DNA of 46,885 bases from Oscillospiraceae bacterium (lineage in GTDB: Bacteria > Bacillota > Clostridia > Oscillospirales > Ruminococcaceae), in contig JAFXBK010000005.1 of assembly GCA_017521825.1 (NCBI GenBank), positions 1 to 46,885 on the forward strand. Reading direction: 5' to 3'. The translations under genes and the position numbers were made by a program. Under the pieces are notes generated by a model, which had not been told where the DNA came from, searched no databases, and worked only from the letters and a program-made list of their open reading frames with translations. This document shows, one piece after another, positions 31,879 through 39,262 of the stretch (the stretch's first letter is position 1; the number at the start of each line of letters is the position of its first letter).

Positions 31879-33159
31879 ATGTATTATGATTTAGTTGTTG
31901 TCGGCGGAGGCCCTGCGGGTCTTGCCGCCGCTGAAGAAGCAAAGAAAAACGGAGCAGGCTCCGTTCTTATCATCGAGCGTGACAAGGAGCTTGGCGGAAT
32001 TCTTAACCAGTGCATCCATTCCGGTTTCGGTCTTCATGTTTTTAAAGAACAGCTTTCCGGCCCGGAATATGCCCAGAGATTCATCGACCGCCTTGAAGGA
32101 ACCGGAATTGAAGTTAAAACCGACACCATGGTTCTCGGAATCACCCCGGAAAAATCCGTTTTCGCAATCAGCGCCGCCGAAGGCTATATGAAAATAGACG
32201 CAGGCGCAATCGTTCTTGCAATGGGTTGCCGCGAAAGAACCCGCGGCGCAATCGCAATTCCCGGCGAAAGACCTTCCGGAATTTTCACCGCCGGTGCCGC
32301 TCAGAAATATATCAACATGGACGGCTATATGTGCGGTAAAAAAGTCCTTATCCTCGGCTCCGGCGACATCGGCCTTATCATGGCAAGAAGAATGACCCTT
32401 GAGGGTGCCGAAGTTAAAGCTGTTGTTGAACTTATGCCCTATTCCAACGGCCTTAAACGTAACATCGCCCAGTGCCTTGACGACTATGGCATTCCGCTTT
32501 ACCTCAGCCACACCGTAACCGACATCAAAGGTGAAAACGGCCGCCTTTCCAAAGTAATCGTAAGCAAAGTAAACGGTTATGACCCCATCCCCGGAACCGA
32601 AATCGAATTCGACGTAGATACCCTTCTTCTTTCCGTCGGTCTTGTTCCGGAAAACGAACTTTCCCGTTCCGCCGGTGTTGTTCTCGACAAACGCACCAAC
32701 GGCGCCATTGTTGACGAGGCCATGATGACTTCCATCCCCGGAATCTTCGCCTGCGGCAACGTTCTTCACGTTCACGACCTTGTTGACTTCGTAACCCACG
32801 AATCCGAAAGAGCCGGCAAAGCTGCCGCCGAATATCTTAAAGCACAGCGCGAAGGAACCGCTTCCGAAGAAGCGGAAGCTCCCATCGAGCTCCATAACGG
32901 CGAATTCATCGGCTACACCGTTCCCCAGAAAGTAACCGTTTCCAAGGTTGACAAATTCATCGAAGTTCTGTTCCGCGTCCGCGCCGTTCTCAACAACGCA
33001 ACCGTTGTTGTTAAAGCCGGCGACAAAGTTCTTATGAGCAAAAAACACGAACAGATGCTTCCCGCAGAAATGGAAAAACTCATTATCCCGAAAAAGATGC
33101 TTGAAATGGCAAACGGCCAGGATATTGAAATTGCTGTTGTTAAGGAGGGTGAAGAATAA
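31879..33159 (+). CDS. NAD(P)/FAD-dependent pyridine nucleotide-disulfide oxidoreductase (GlpB-like partner)
   Basis: 426 aa; ATG immediately follows the preceding stop, with GGGAGG upstream. FAD-binding GGGPAGLAAAEEAKKNG at the N-terminus and an NAD(P)-binding GSGDIGLIMARRMTLEG near residue 155, plus a late GIFACGN. The active-site dithiol of classic disulfide reductases is not obvious; NQCIHSGFG carries one Cys. Likely accepts electrons from the GlpA-like subunit and passes them on. Its stop overlaps the DUF1667 start by one base. Confidence 0.88.
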   Translation: MYYDLVVVGGGPAGLAAAEEAKKNGAGSVLIIERDKELGGILNQCIHSGFGLHVFKEQLSGPEYAQRFIDRLEGTGIEVKTDTMVLGITPEKSVFAISAAEGYMKIDAGAIVLAMGCRERTRGAIAIPGERPSGIFTAGAAQKYINMDGYMCGKKVLILGSGDIGLIMARRMTLEGAEVKAVVELMPYSNGLKRNIAQCLDDYGIPLYLSHTVTDIKGENGRLSKVIVSKVNGYDPIPGTEIEFDVDTLLLSVGLVPENELSRSAGVVLDKRTNGAIVDEAMMTSIPGIFACGNVLHVHDLVDFVTHESERAGKAAAEYLKAQREGTASEEAEAPIELHNGEFIGYTVPQKVTVSKVDKFIEVLFRVRAVLNNATVVVKAGDKVLMSKKHEQMLPAEMEKLIIPKKMLEMANGQDIEIAVVKEGEE

Positions 33160-33509
33160 TGCTTAAGACCATAACCTGTATCTGCTGCCCCAAAGGCTGC
33201 CTTGTTACCCTCGATACCGAAAATCCGGAAGAAACCGCAAAAGGCTTTAACTGTCCCCAGGGAAAAGAATACGCCATTGGCGAACTTACCCACCCCATGA
33301 GAACCATTTCCTCCACCGTTGAAATCAAAGGCGGACTCCATCCGAGAATCCCCGTTAAGACCAACGGCAACATTCCGAAGGAAAAGATTTTCGAAGTAAT
33401 GGACGAAATCAACAAGATTTCCGTCGAAAGCCCCGTTAAATGCGGCGACATTCTTCTTGAAGACGTTCTCGGAACCGGCGTTAACATCGTCGCCTGCAGA
33501 GATATGTAA
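33159..33509 (+). CDS. DUF1667 Cys-motif protein, third subunit of the GlpA-like complex
   Basis: 116 aa. CICCPKGC near the N-terminus, NCPQG and a late KCGD give the family's cysteine set, probably an iron-sulfur or zinc site. DUF1667 genes regularly follow these two oxidoreductases, and the three are likely one complex. Translationally coupled (TAATG) and ended by a terminator. Confidence 0.88.
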   Translation: MLKTITCICCPKGCLVTLDTENPEETAKGFNCPQGKEYAIGELTHPMRTISSTVEIKGGLHPRIPVKTNGNIPKEKIFEVMDEINKISVESPVKCGDILLEDVLGTGVNIVACRDM

Positions 33510-33529
33510 TATCGTGCTCAAAAGTTTAT

Positions 33530-33576
33530 AAAGATAACCCCCCGTACTCAAATGAGCACGGGGGTTTTTATCTTTA
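33530..33576. terminator. Terminator between the DUF1667 gene and the small-protein module
   Basis: A long stem AAAGAT...CCCCCCGTACTCA with TGAGCACGGGGG...ATCTTT; one A-C mismatch. The right arm overlaps the stop of the minus-strand small gene. Confidence 0.85.
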
Positions 33577-33801
33577 CCTTTTCCAGAATTGAGGATAATT
33601 TATTAAAAGATATTCTAAAGTCTGTGTATCCCATAATGCGACTGCAATATTGCGGCAGCTTTCAAAAATTTCTTCCGTCATAGGGATATATCCGCAAAGT
33701 GCGGCTTGTCCTTCATCGGTATAAAGCGAAAATTTTTTAACGTCAATATATAAACGCTTAAGAGCTTCTTCGGAAAATTCTTCTTCGTATTTTTTGTCCA
33801 T
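33574..33801 (-). CDS. Small acidic protein A1 of a divergent XRE module (unknown family)
   Basis: 75 aa with AGGAGGC before the ATG. I do not recognise it. Acidic and Tyr/Leu-rich, predicted helical, no membrane segment, no signal. Residues 1-46 are 44/46 identical to the second copy at 34248-34478, while the last 29 share about half their residues. This points to a conserved N-terminal part and a diverging C-terminal part. It is divergent from an XRE regulator, and its promoter is covered by two operators. Candidates are an anti-repressor, antitoxin or regulatory partner of the XRE protein; none is shown. Confidence 0.75.
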   Translation of the reverse strand: MDKKYEEEFSEEALKRLYIDVKKFSLYTDEGQAALCGYIPMTEEIFESCRNIAVALWDTQTLEYLLINYPQFWKR

Positions 33802-33825
33802 AGTTCAGCCTCCTGATAAAATCTA

Positions 33826-33876
33826 TGCCACAATATTGTAGCATATTTTAATATTTAGTGCAACAAAATAGTAGCA
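33826..33876. promoter_or_regulatory. Two operators over the A1 promoter
   Basis: Imperfect palindromes TGCCACAATATTGTAGCA (33826-33843) and TGCAACAAAATAGTAGCA (33859-33876), centres 33 bp apart. On minus, TTGCAC (33863-33858), 17 bp, TACAAT (33840-33835) form the A1 promoter; one operator covers each box. The XRE protein encoded to the right is the likely binder. Confidence 0.75.
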
Positions 33877-33898
33877 TCTAATCAGGGGGTGTTGCTAT

Positions 33899-34114
33899 AT
33901 GTTTTTTCAAAGATTGGCAGATTTGCGAACCGACGCGGATAAAACCCAACAGGAAATTGCAGACTTGCTAGATTGCAAGCGCGAAGTTTACCGCAGATAT
34001 GAAAAGGGCATACACGAAATTCCAGTCTGGGCATTAATAAAACTTGCGCAATATTATAATACAAGCACAGATTATATCCTTGGCCTTACAGATGAAATAA
34101 AACCGTATAAATAA
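33899..34114 (+). CDS. XRE-family regulator R1
   Basis: 71 aa, one helix-turn-helix domain: KTQQEIADLLDCKREVYRRYEKG, then LIKLAQYYNTSTDYILGLTD. GGGGGTG precedes the ATG. The single-domain phage/TA-repressor style suggests it binds the paired operators beside it and controls A1 and itself. It ends at its own terminator. Confidence 0.88.
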   Translation: MFFQRLADLRTDADKTQQEIADLLDCKREVYRRYEKGIHEIPVWALIKLAQYYNTSTDYILGLTDEIKPYK

Positions 34115-34115
34115 C

Positions 34116-34153
34116 AAAAGCACCCTTGCTCAAATAAACAAGGGTGCTTTTTT
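34116..34153 (+). terminator. Terminator of R1
   Basis: AAAAGCACCCTTG/CAAGGGTGCTTTT stem (34116-34128 with 34139-34151) and T-tract. Confidence 0.9.
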
Positions 34154-34155
34154 GC

Positions 34156-34174
34156 GGGCGGATGATATCCGCCC
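34156..34174. repeat. GGGCGGAT palindromic intergenic repeat, copy 1
   Basis: GGGCGGATGATATCCGCCC, followed by CTACTGTAGG and TCTTGGCCG; copy 2 with similar flank is at 39244-39262. Likely a dispersed non-coding repeat family. Confidence 0.65.
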
Positions 34175-34247
34175 CTACTGTAGGTAAATTTCTTGGCCGT
34201 TACGAAAAAACAAAAGGCGTGAGCTTACTCCCGCCCTGCTTTTACAT

Positions 34248-34478
34248 TCATAATTTTTCTTTAAATTCAGGAAAATTTGTTATAAGATAATGAATCGTCT
34301 GTATATCCCAAACCGCGAACGCAATACTGCAGCAGCTTTTGAAAATTTCTTCCGTCATAGGAATATATCCGCAAAGGGCCGCTTGTCCTTCATCGGTATA
34401 ACACGAAAATTTTTTAACGTCAATATATAAACGCTTAAGAGCTTCTTCGGAAAATTCTTTTTCGTATTTTTTATCCAC
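34248..34478 (-). CDS. Small acidic protein A2, paralogue of A1
   Basis: 76 aa from GTG 34478, which aligns with the ATG of A1; a GGTGAAG lies just upstream. The DNA for residues 1-46 is about 94% identical to A1, while the rest diverges sharply, so the duplication is recent or the 5' part is kept alike by recombination. Three cysteines (Cys26, Cys49, Cys50) replace or extend those of A1. Divergent from a second, unrelated XRE gene across a 30 bp palindrome. Unknown function. Confidence 0.75.
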   Translation of the reverse strand: MDKKYEKEFSEEALKRLYIDVKKFSCYTDEGQAALCGYIPMTEEIFKSCCSIAFAVWDIQTIHYLITNFPEFKEKL

Positions 34479-34498
34479 AATCTTCACCACACAAAAAT

Positions 34499-34528
34499 TT
34501 ATATTGCACCTATATAGGTGCAATATAA
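34499..34528. promoter_or_regulatory. 30 bp perfect palindrome between A2 and R2
   Basis: A perfect palindrome with arms TATATTGCACC and GGTGCAATATA around TATATA. It offers a TTGCAC box to each strand. The sequence differs from the A1/R1 operators, as expected if R2 has its own specificity. A further TGCAAAAGGTGC lies near the R2 start. Confidence 0.8.
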
Positions 34529-34593
34529 CACTAACATCTTCATATAATAATGTCAAGAATTTTGTTCTTAAATAAGTGCAAAAGGTGCGTTAT

Positions 34594-34818
34594 ATGAATA
34601 CAGATGTTGAAAAAAGGATAGGTAAGAATATCCGTAATCTTCGTGAAAAAGCAAAGCTTACCCAGGAAGAACTTGCCGCACAGCTTCAGGTTCGCGGCTG
34701 TGATATCACAAGAAGTTCCGTCGCTAAAATCGAAGTTGGACAGCGCCATTTATACCCGGACGAAATAATCCTTATTAAAGAAATTTTAAAAGTCAGCTTT
34801 GACGATATATTTGCATAA
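34594..34818 (+). CDS. XRE-family regulator R2
   Basis: 74 aa from ATG 34594 with AAAGGTG upstream. Helix-turn-helix GKNIRNLREKAKLTQEELAAQL, then RSSVAKIEVGQRHLYPDEI. Not closely similar to R1 outside the generic HTH, although their divergent partners A1 and A2 are near-identical. Likely binds the 30 bp palindrome and controls itself and A2. Confidence 0.88.
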   Translation: MNTDVEKRIGKNIRNLREKAKLTQEELAAQLQVRGCDITRSSVAKIEVGQRHLYPDEIILIKEILKVSFDDIFA

Positions 34819-34820
34819 TA

Positions 34821-34856
34821 AAAGCTCTGTTGTTCAACTGAACAACAGAGCTTTTT
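34821..34856 (+). terminator. Terminator of R2
   Basis: A 16 bp perfect stem (34821-34836 with 34839-34854) and a short T-run. Confidence 0.9.
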
Positions 34857-34867
34857 ACACCTCATCA

Positions 34868-34990
34868 GTCACCTTCGGTGACAGCTTCCCCGGCAGTAAT
34901 TGTCATCCGCTCGCTTCGCTTGCGGGACAATCTTGCGTGGGTGTTGTTAACCAAATCAAAGATTTGGACAACACCGCATCAAGGGGAAGC
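34868..34990. repeat. Composite hairpin repeat element
   Basis: GTCACC/GGTGAC hairpin (34868-34882), then an outer GCTTCCCC (34884-34891) pairing with GGGGAAGC (34983-34990). It encloses ATTGTC...CCGC/GCGG...GACAAT (34899-34931) and GTGTTGT...CCAAATC/GATTTGG...ACAACAC (34941-34974). It looks like a non-coding dispersed element of Clostridia, and lies at the 3' end of the isomerase gene. Confidence 0.7.
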
Positions 34991-34995
34991 CTTTT

Positions 34996-36066
34996 TTATA
35001 CGATAAGTTCGTATTCGCCGGTGCCGTCGTCGCCGTTGTAATAATCCCAGAGTTTGTCGCCGTCATAGATGCCTTTGTCGGTGACAAAACCAGTTACGAG
35101 TTCCGGCGGAGTTTTGTCGAATGCGGGATAGAATCCGCTTACGCCTTCAACAGCGGTGCGGGTTCCGAGAGCTTCCAGAACAAGGTTCGGGTCGCGTTCT
35201 TCGATTTTTACGTCTTTTGCGAAGGGGTGGCATTTATCGGGAGTTCCGGTTACATAGAAAGGAATTCCCCAATATTTTGCCGCAAGAGCGATCTGGAAAG
35301 TTCCGACCTTGTTGATAACAACGCCGTCCATGGTAATTGCGTCGGCCGCGCAGGTGAAAACGTCAACTTTTTTCTCATGCATGGTCCAGCCGGGCATGTT
35401 ATCGGTGATAACGGTTACGTCAAATCCCATATCGTGGAGAACGGAAGCGGTAAGACGGGCGCCCTGGAAATAGGGTCTGGTTTCCGGGCAGACGAATTTG
35501 ATTTTTTTGCCCTGGGCCTTGATTTCCTTGCACATGAAGCCAAGGATGGTTTCCGCATAGCACTGGGTCATAACGGTGCCTTCATCCGGGAATTTGGAAA
35601 CAAGGTGTTTTGCAACTTCGCCGATTTTGTTATAGCGGTTATCGGTAAGGGCGATAATGCGGTCGAAGGTTGCCTGAATGGCATCTTTTTCGCCGGCGGC
35701 GTAAGCTTCTTCCGCGGCGGCAACGCAGGAATCGGTGATGATTTTAATGCGTTTTGCGGTGGTGGGTCTTGCGTTTACCATAAGGTCCTGAGCATAGCGG
35801 ATATGTTCCATGGCTTTGTCATAAGGCATATCTTTTGCTTCATATGCGGCAAGGACCATTCCCATTCCGCAGGCAAGATAAGGGCCAGCGCTCTGGACTA
35901 TCATATCCCTCATGGCGTTCGCAACCTCTTCGGAGGTGTTGCAGGTAACGAACTTGATGGGGTGGGGGTAACAACGGCGGTCAAGAATACGGACTTTTCC
36001 GTTTTCGTACCACGCTACGTTTTCATATCTGAGAAGGAAGGCAAGGCCTTCATCTGCTCTCGGCAT
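34996..36066 (-). CDS. eIF-2B alpha/MtnA-like sugar-phosphate isomerase
   Basis: 356 aa from ATG 36066, set by GGGAG 9 bases upstream. Belongs to the family of methylthioribose-1-phosphate isomerase, ribose-1,5-bisphosphate isomerase and eIF-2B subunits. Catalytic-type residues: Cys in MTQCYAETIL, Asp in VITDNMPGW, and CAADAITMDGVVINKVGTFQIALAAK. An unusual N-terminus (RADEGLAFLLRYENVAWYENGKVRILDRRCYP) resembles MtnA. No other methionine-salvage gene is nearby, so the substrate is open. Confidence 0.82.
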   Translation of the reverse strand: MPRADEGLAFLLRYENVAWYENGKVRILDRRCYPHPIKFVTCNTSEEVANAMRDMIVQSAGPYLACGMGMVLAAYEAKDMPYDKAMEHIRYAQDLMVNARPTTAKRIKIITDSCVAAAEEAYAAGEKDAIQATFDRIIALTDNRYNKIGEVAKHLVSKFPDEGTVMTQCYAETILGFMCKEIKAQGKKIKFVCPETRPYFQGARLTASVLHDMGFDVTVITDNMPGWTMHEKKVDVFTCAADAITMDGVVINKVGTFQIALAAKYWGIPFYVTGTPDKCHPFAKDVKIEERDPNLVLEALGTRTAVEGVSGFYPAFDKTPPELVTGFVTDKGIYDGDKLWDYYNGDDGTGEYELIV

Positions 36067-36128
36067 TATAAAAAACTCCCTTCGGAAATATATTTCGCTA
36101 ATATTATACACTTTTCTCCATTAAGTTA

Positions 36129-36145
36129 CAAGGTTTTAAACCTTG
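36129..36145. promoter_or_regulatory. CAAGGTTT/AAACCTTG palindrome at the CBS-gene promoter
   Basis: 8+1+8 perfect inverted repeat touching the -35 box of the CBS gene; an operator or part of a small terminator-like structure. Confidence 0.45.
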
Positions 36146-36171
36146 TTTTAGCCGGTGATGAGATGTATAAT
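36143..36171 (+). promoter_or_regulatory. Promoter of the CBS gene
   Basis: TTGTTT (36143-36148), 17 bp, TATAAT (36166-36171), 38 bp before the TTG start. Confidence 0.75.
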
Positions 36172-36209
36172 ATTTTTTATAAAAGCCTTTAAAAAGGAGA
36201 TGTTCTGTT

Positions 36210-36920
36210 TTGACAAACGCGGAAGAATATATCCAAAAATTCAAGGAACTTGAATCCATCGTAAAATCCACCTTCAGCCTTAACGATTGGGATTCGATAA
36301 CAAATTTTCTTTCCAAAAGGGACGAATACCGCCCCTTCCGGGAGGAAATAAAATATTGCCAGGAAGTAAGGAACCTTCTTCAGCATAAACAAAAAATCGG
36401 CGGGGAATATCCGGTTGAACCCACAAGGGAAATGATTAATTTCCTGGAGCGCACCATAGATTCCCTTAAAAACCGCAAAAAATGCAGCGAGATCATGGTT
36501 CCCAAAAACCGCCTTTATTACAAAGAATGTTCCGACAGCGTCCGGGGAACCCTTGGAAAAATGACTAAAATCCCCACCGGCCACGTTCCGGTTCTTGATG
36601 TAAACGGAAAGGTTTGCGGGGTTTTTACCGCGGTTTCCTTCCTTCATATAATCGCGAGCAAAAAAGGCGAACCCCTTGGCGCGGAATATTCCTTCGAGGA
36701 CGCGAAGGATTACATTTCCCTTAATCACCACAGCAGCGAAGTTTACCGTTTTGTGGAAGGTTCCCTTTACGTTGACGAACTTAAGGATATTTTCGAAAGT
36801 ACCTATTCCGGCGGAAAGCGCCTTGCAATGGTTTTTGTAACAAGCAACGGAAAAAGCGACGGAAAACTCCTTGGAACAATTTCTCCCTGGGACGTTTTGG
36901 GAAAAGAAAACGCTTTTTGA
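36210..36920 (+). CDS. CBS-domain protein
   Basis: 236 aa from TTG 36210 with AAAAGGAG 9-10 bases upstream. An N-terminal helical region (about 1-90) of unknown type, then a CBS pair (about 95-235) with CSEIMVPKNRLYY, GHVPVLDVNGKVCGVFTAVSFL and KLLGTISPWDVL. CBS pairs bind adenine nucleotides and act as energy sensors. The N-terminal part resembles that of DUF4145/HEPN-like helical proteins only loosely; I make no call on it. Monocistronic. Confidence 0.82.
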   Translation: MTNAEEYIQKFKELESIVKSTFSLNDWDSITNFLSKRDEYRPFREEIKYCQEVRNLLQHKQKIGGEYPVEPTREMINFLERTIDSLKNRKKCSEIMVPKNRLYYKECSDSVRGTLGKMTKIPTGHVPVLDVNGKVCGVFTAVSFLHIIASKKGEPLGAEYSFEDAKDYISLNHHSSEVYRFVEGSLYVDELKDIFESTYSGGKRLAMVFVTSNGKSDGKLLGTISPWDVLGKENAF

Positions 36921-37066
36921 AAAAATTTTTTATAAAAATGCAGCAAAACCGGCAAAAAACAACACTTATTTAACAGGATTTTAACATTCATTCTCTTGTT
37001 TTTATTATAATATAATGGTATTATGTATAAGTAGAAATTTGTCCCCAAGAAAGGATTTGATTTTAA

Positions 37067-38524
37067 TTGTCCGAAGAATTTAAAAATTCCGAAAACCTCG
37101 GCAATGAACAGCCGAACAAAAAGCCTTTTTCCGTAACAATTCCCGAAGACGATTTTGTCAACGATATTCCCGCGCCGGAAACCGAAGTTTCCGCCGATGC
37201 AAAACCCCATAAAGTTGTACGCTACGTTGACAACACCCCCAAAAGGGAACCGGAAAATAAATCCAAAAAGAAGAAAAACGGTTTTGTCGGCGAATTTTTT
37301 GCCGGAGCCGCCGCAGGCGCAAAAACCGTTGGCGAAGGAATTTCCGCCGGAATCAAAACCGTTTCCGAAAAGAAACCGAAAGCAGAAAAACCGGTTAAGG
37401 AAAAACCCGTTAAACCCGCAAGAACCGCCGAAAACGACGAAACCCAGTTCCTTCCCAAAGAAGGCAAAAAAGTTTCCCGTTCCGGCGGAATTATGAACAA
37501 GCTCAACGCTCTTCCCACCGGAGCAATTATCGGCGGCGCCGCGCTTATTCTTGTTGTTCTTGTTGCAATAATCCTTATTGCCGCAACAAGCTGCACCCCT
37601 TCCGACGATAATCCTTCCTCCCAGGGTTCTTCCGGCGGCCAGATCACCATCAACCCGGATTCCCAGAACCCTTCCGAAGACGTTCCCGAAGAAGCACCAA
37701 AGCTTGAAATTCCCGACAGAAAAACCAATTTTGCGGATGCTCGCAGCGCAAACAACGACGTTGTGGGCTGGCTTTATATCCCCGGCCTTGAAGATGTTGA
37801 TGCCGGCGTTTGCTTCAGCTATGATTCCTCTTATCCTTACGATAAGCGCGACATCACCGGTAAAAAAGTTTCCCAGAGCTACTGGATCAACGGCGCTTAT
37901 TACACCCATTACCGCGGCCTTTTCGGCGAAACTTCCGAAAACCTTTCCACCAATACCGTAATTTTCGGCCACAGCGACCTTGGTAAGGAAAACCTTAACT
38001 ACACCAACGATGACCCCACCGGTCCTCTTTTCTCCCAGCTCTTCAGCTTTAAAGACCCCGCATTCGCCGAAAAAACTCCTTATATCTATCTTACCCTTCC
38101 GGGTGAAGATACCGTTTGGGAAGTTTTCTCCGTTTTCTATAACGACGCAACCGCAACCAAGAGCACCTTTGCTCCTTATTACAAAAAAGGCAACGCAGGC
38201 GACCTTTGGTATATCGAACCCGCACCGAGCAGAGAAGAATATCAGGCAATGCTCGATATGATCCGCTCTCGTTCCCTTTATGATTACGAAGTCGAAGTTT
38301 CCGCCGAGGATAAAATCCTTACCCTTTCCACCTGCACCGTTGCTTACGGTTTAAGCGCCCGCGCAAACTACCGTTTTGTAATCGTTGCAAAACTTGTTGA
38401 AAACACCGAAAACCTTGTCGAAAGAAACGCATCCTTCGTAATCAATTCCGATGCGCCCGTTCCCGCAAGCTTTAAGGACGAATTCAACAAATACGCTCTT
38501 AACTGGAAACCTTCCGAAGAATAA
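37067..38524 (+). CDS. Class B sortase, large membrane-anchored form
   Basis: 485 aa from TTG 37067 (AAAGGA upstream, spacing about 12, so the start is less sure). Residues 1-145 are charged, Lys/Pro/Glu-rich and cytosolic; membrane helix at 151-174; an acidic Ser-rich linker; sortase domain about 220-450. Catalytic His302 in IFGHS, Cys423 in STCTV and Arg436 in NYRFVI. The WLYIPGLEDVDAGVCF start and the insertion before the last strand fit class B. It joins surface proteins to the wall or to pilus subunits; no substrate with a sorting signal is in the window. The long cytosolic tail is unusual. Confidence 0.88.
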   Translation: MSEEFKNSENLGNEQPNKKPFSVTIPEDDFVNDIPAPETEVSADAKPHKVVRYVDNTPKREPENKSKKKKNGFVGEFFAGAAAGAKTVGEGISAGIKTVSEKKPKAEKPVKEKPVKPARTAENDETQFLPKEGKKVSRSGGIMNKLNALPTGAIIGGAALILVVLVAIILIAATSCTPSDDNPSSQGSSGGQITINPDSQNPSEDVPEEAPKLEIPDRKTNFADARSANNDVVGWLYIPGLEDVDAGVCFSYDSSYPYDKRDITGKKVSQSYWINGAYYTHYRGLFGETSENLSTNTVIFGHSDLGKENLNYTNDDPTGPLFSQLFSFKDPAFAEKTPYIYLTLPGEDTVWEVFSVFYNDATATKSTFAPYYKKGNAGDLWYIEPAPSREEYQAMLDMIRSRSLYDYEVEVSAEDKILTLSTCTVAYGLSARANYRFVIVAKLVENTENLVERNASFVINSDAPVPASFKDEFNKYALNWKPSEE

Positions 38525-38533
38525 AAAAACATT

Positions 38534-38563
38534 AAAAAAGGACGGCGCTGCCGTCCTTTTTTT
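38534..38563 (+). terminator. Terminator after sortase
   Basis: A6-GGACGGC (38534-38546) with GCCGTCC-T7 (38550 onward). Confidence 0.92.
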
Positions 38564-38564
38564 G

Positions 38565-38593
38565 TTGCACCGGATTTTAAAAAGTGCTATAAT
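38565..38593 (+). promoter_or_regulatory. Promoter of queT
   Basis: TTGCAC (38565-38570), 17 bp, TATAAT (38588-38593); the riboswitch starts about 9 bp later. Confidence 0.82.
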
Positions 38594-38601
38594 TGTTCAC
38601 C

Positions 38602-38646
38602 AGTGAGTTCGAAGCCTTCCTCACTTAAAACAAAACCAAAGGAGAT
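38602..38646 (+). ncRNA. preQ1-I riboswitch
   Basis: P1 stem AGTGAG (38602-38607) with CTCACT (38620-38625), a 12-base loop containing GCCTTC, then an A-rich tail TAAAACAAAACCAAAGG. Loop CCTT can pair with AAGG of the ribosome binding site AAAGGAG, giving the H-type pseudoknot that blocks translation when preQ1 binds. Size and arrangement fit class preQ1-I, and the next gene is queT. Confidence 0.82.
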
Positions 38647-38654
38647 TTTTAAAA

Positions 38655-39143
38655 ATGAATAACAAAAAAAGCAAAACAAGGTTTCTTACGCAAAGCGCAA
38701 TGGTCGCCGCCCTTTATGTGATTTTTACGGAAATTTCCGCCGTTCTCGGAATTTCCAGCGGAGTTATCCAGTTCCGCCTTTCCGAAATGTTTGCGGTGCT
38801 CCCGATTTTTACTCCCGCGGCGATTCCCGGACTTTTTATCGGGTGCCTTATTTCCAACATTCTTGCCGGCGGGGTTATCTGGGACGTTGTTTTCGGAAGC
38901 CTTGCAAGCCTTCTTGGCGCTTTGGGCGCATGGTTTTTGCGTAAAAAAAGCGTTTATCTTGCCCCGGTCCCAACCATTGCGGCAAACATGATCATTGTTC
39001 CTTTTGTCCTTCGCTACGCTTACGGAATGGAAGGCACCATTCCGCTTTTTATGCTTACCGTAGGAATCGGGGAATTTGTCTGCGCCGGGATCCTTGGCGT
39101 TTTTCTTGCGAAAACTCTTAAAAAATATAAATTTAATTTTTGA
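38655..39143 (+). CDS. queT: QueT-family ECF transporter S component
   Basis: 162 aa, five to six membrane helices. FRLSEMFAVLPIFTPAAIPGLFIGCLISN is the QueT signature region (quoted in part as FRLSEMFAVLPIF). The substrate-binding subunit for a queuosine precursor (preQ0, preQ1 or queuine), using shared ECF ATPases encoded elsewhere. The preQ1-I riboswitch in its leader supports the assignment. Confidence 0.9.
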   Translation: MNNKKSKTRFLTQSAMVAALYVIFTEISAVLGISSGVIQFRLSEMFAVLPIFTPAAIPGLFIGCLISNILAGGVIWDVVFGSLASLLGALGAWFLRKKSVYLAPVPTIAANMIIVPFVLRYAYGMEGTIPLFMLTVGIGEFVCAGILGVFLAKTLKKYKFNF

Positions 39144-39159
39144 TAAAAAGTTTTCGTCC

Positions 39160-39196
39160 GTGGCGTATTTCTTAAGGAAATACGCCTTTTCTTTTT
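39160..39196 (+). terminator. Terminator after queT
   Basis: GGCGTATTTC (39162-39171) with GAAATACGCC (39177-39186), then a T-rich run. Confidence 0.85.
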
Positions 39197-39243
39197 GTCG
39201 CGATACAAAATGTTTTGAATAAAATCCGCCGTTTCAGCCGTAG

Positions 39244-39262
39244 GGGCGGATATTATCCGCCC
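39244..39262. repeat. GGGCGGAT palindromic intergenic repeat, copy 2
   Basis: GGGCGGATATTATCCGCCC followed by TATTGTAGG and TCTTGACCG, matching copy 1 at 34156. Confidence 0.65.
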
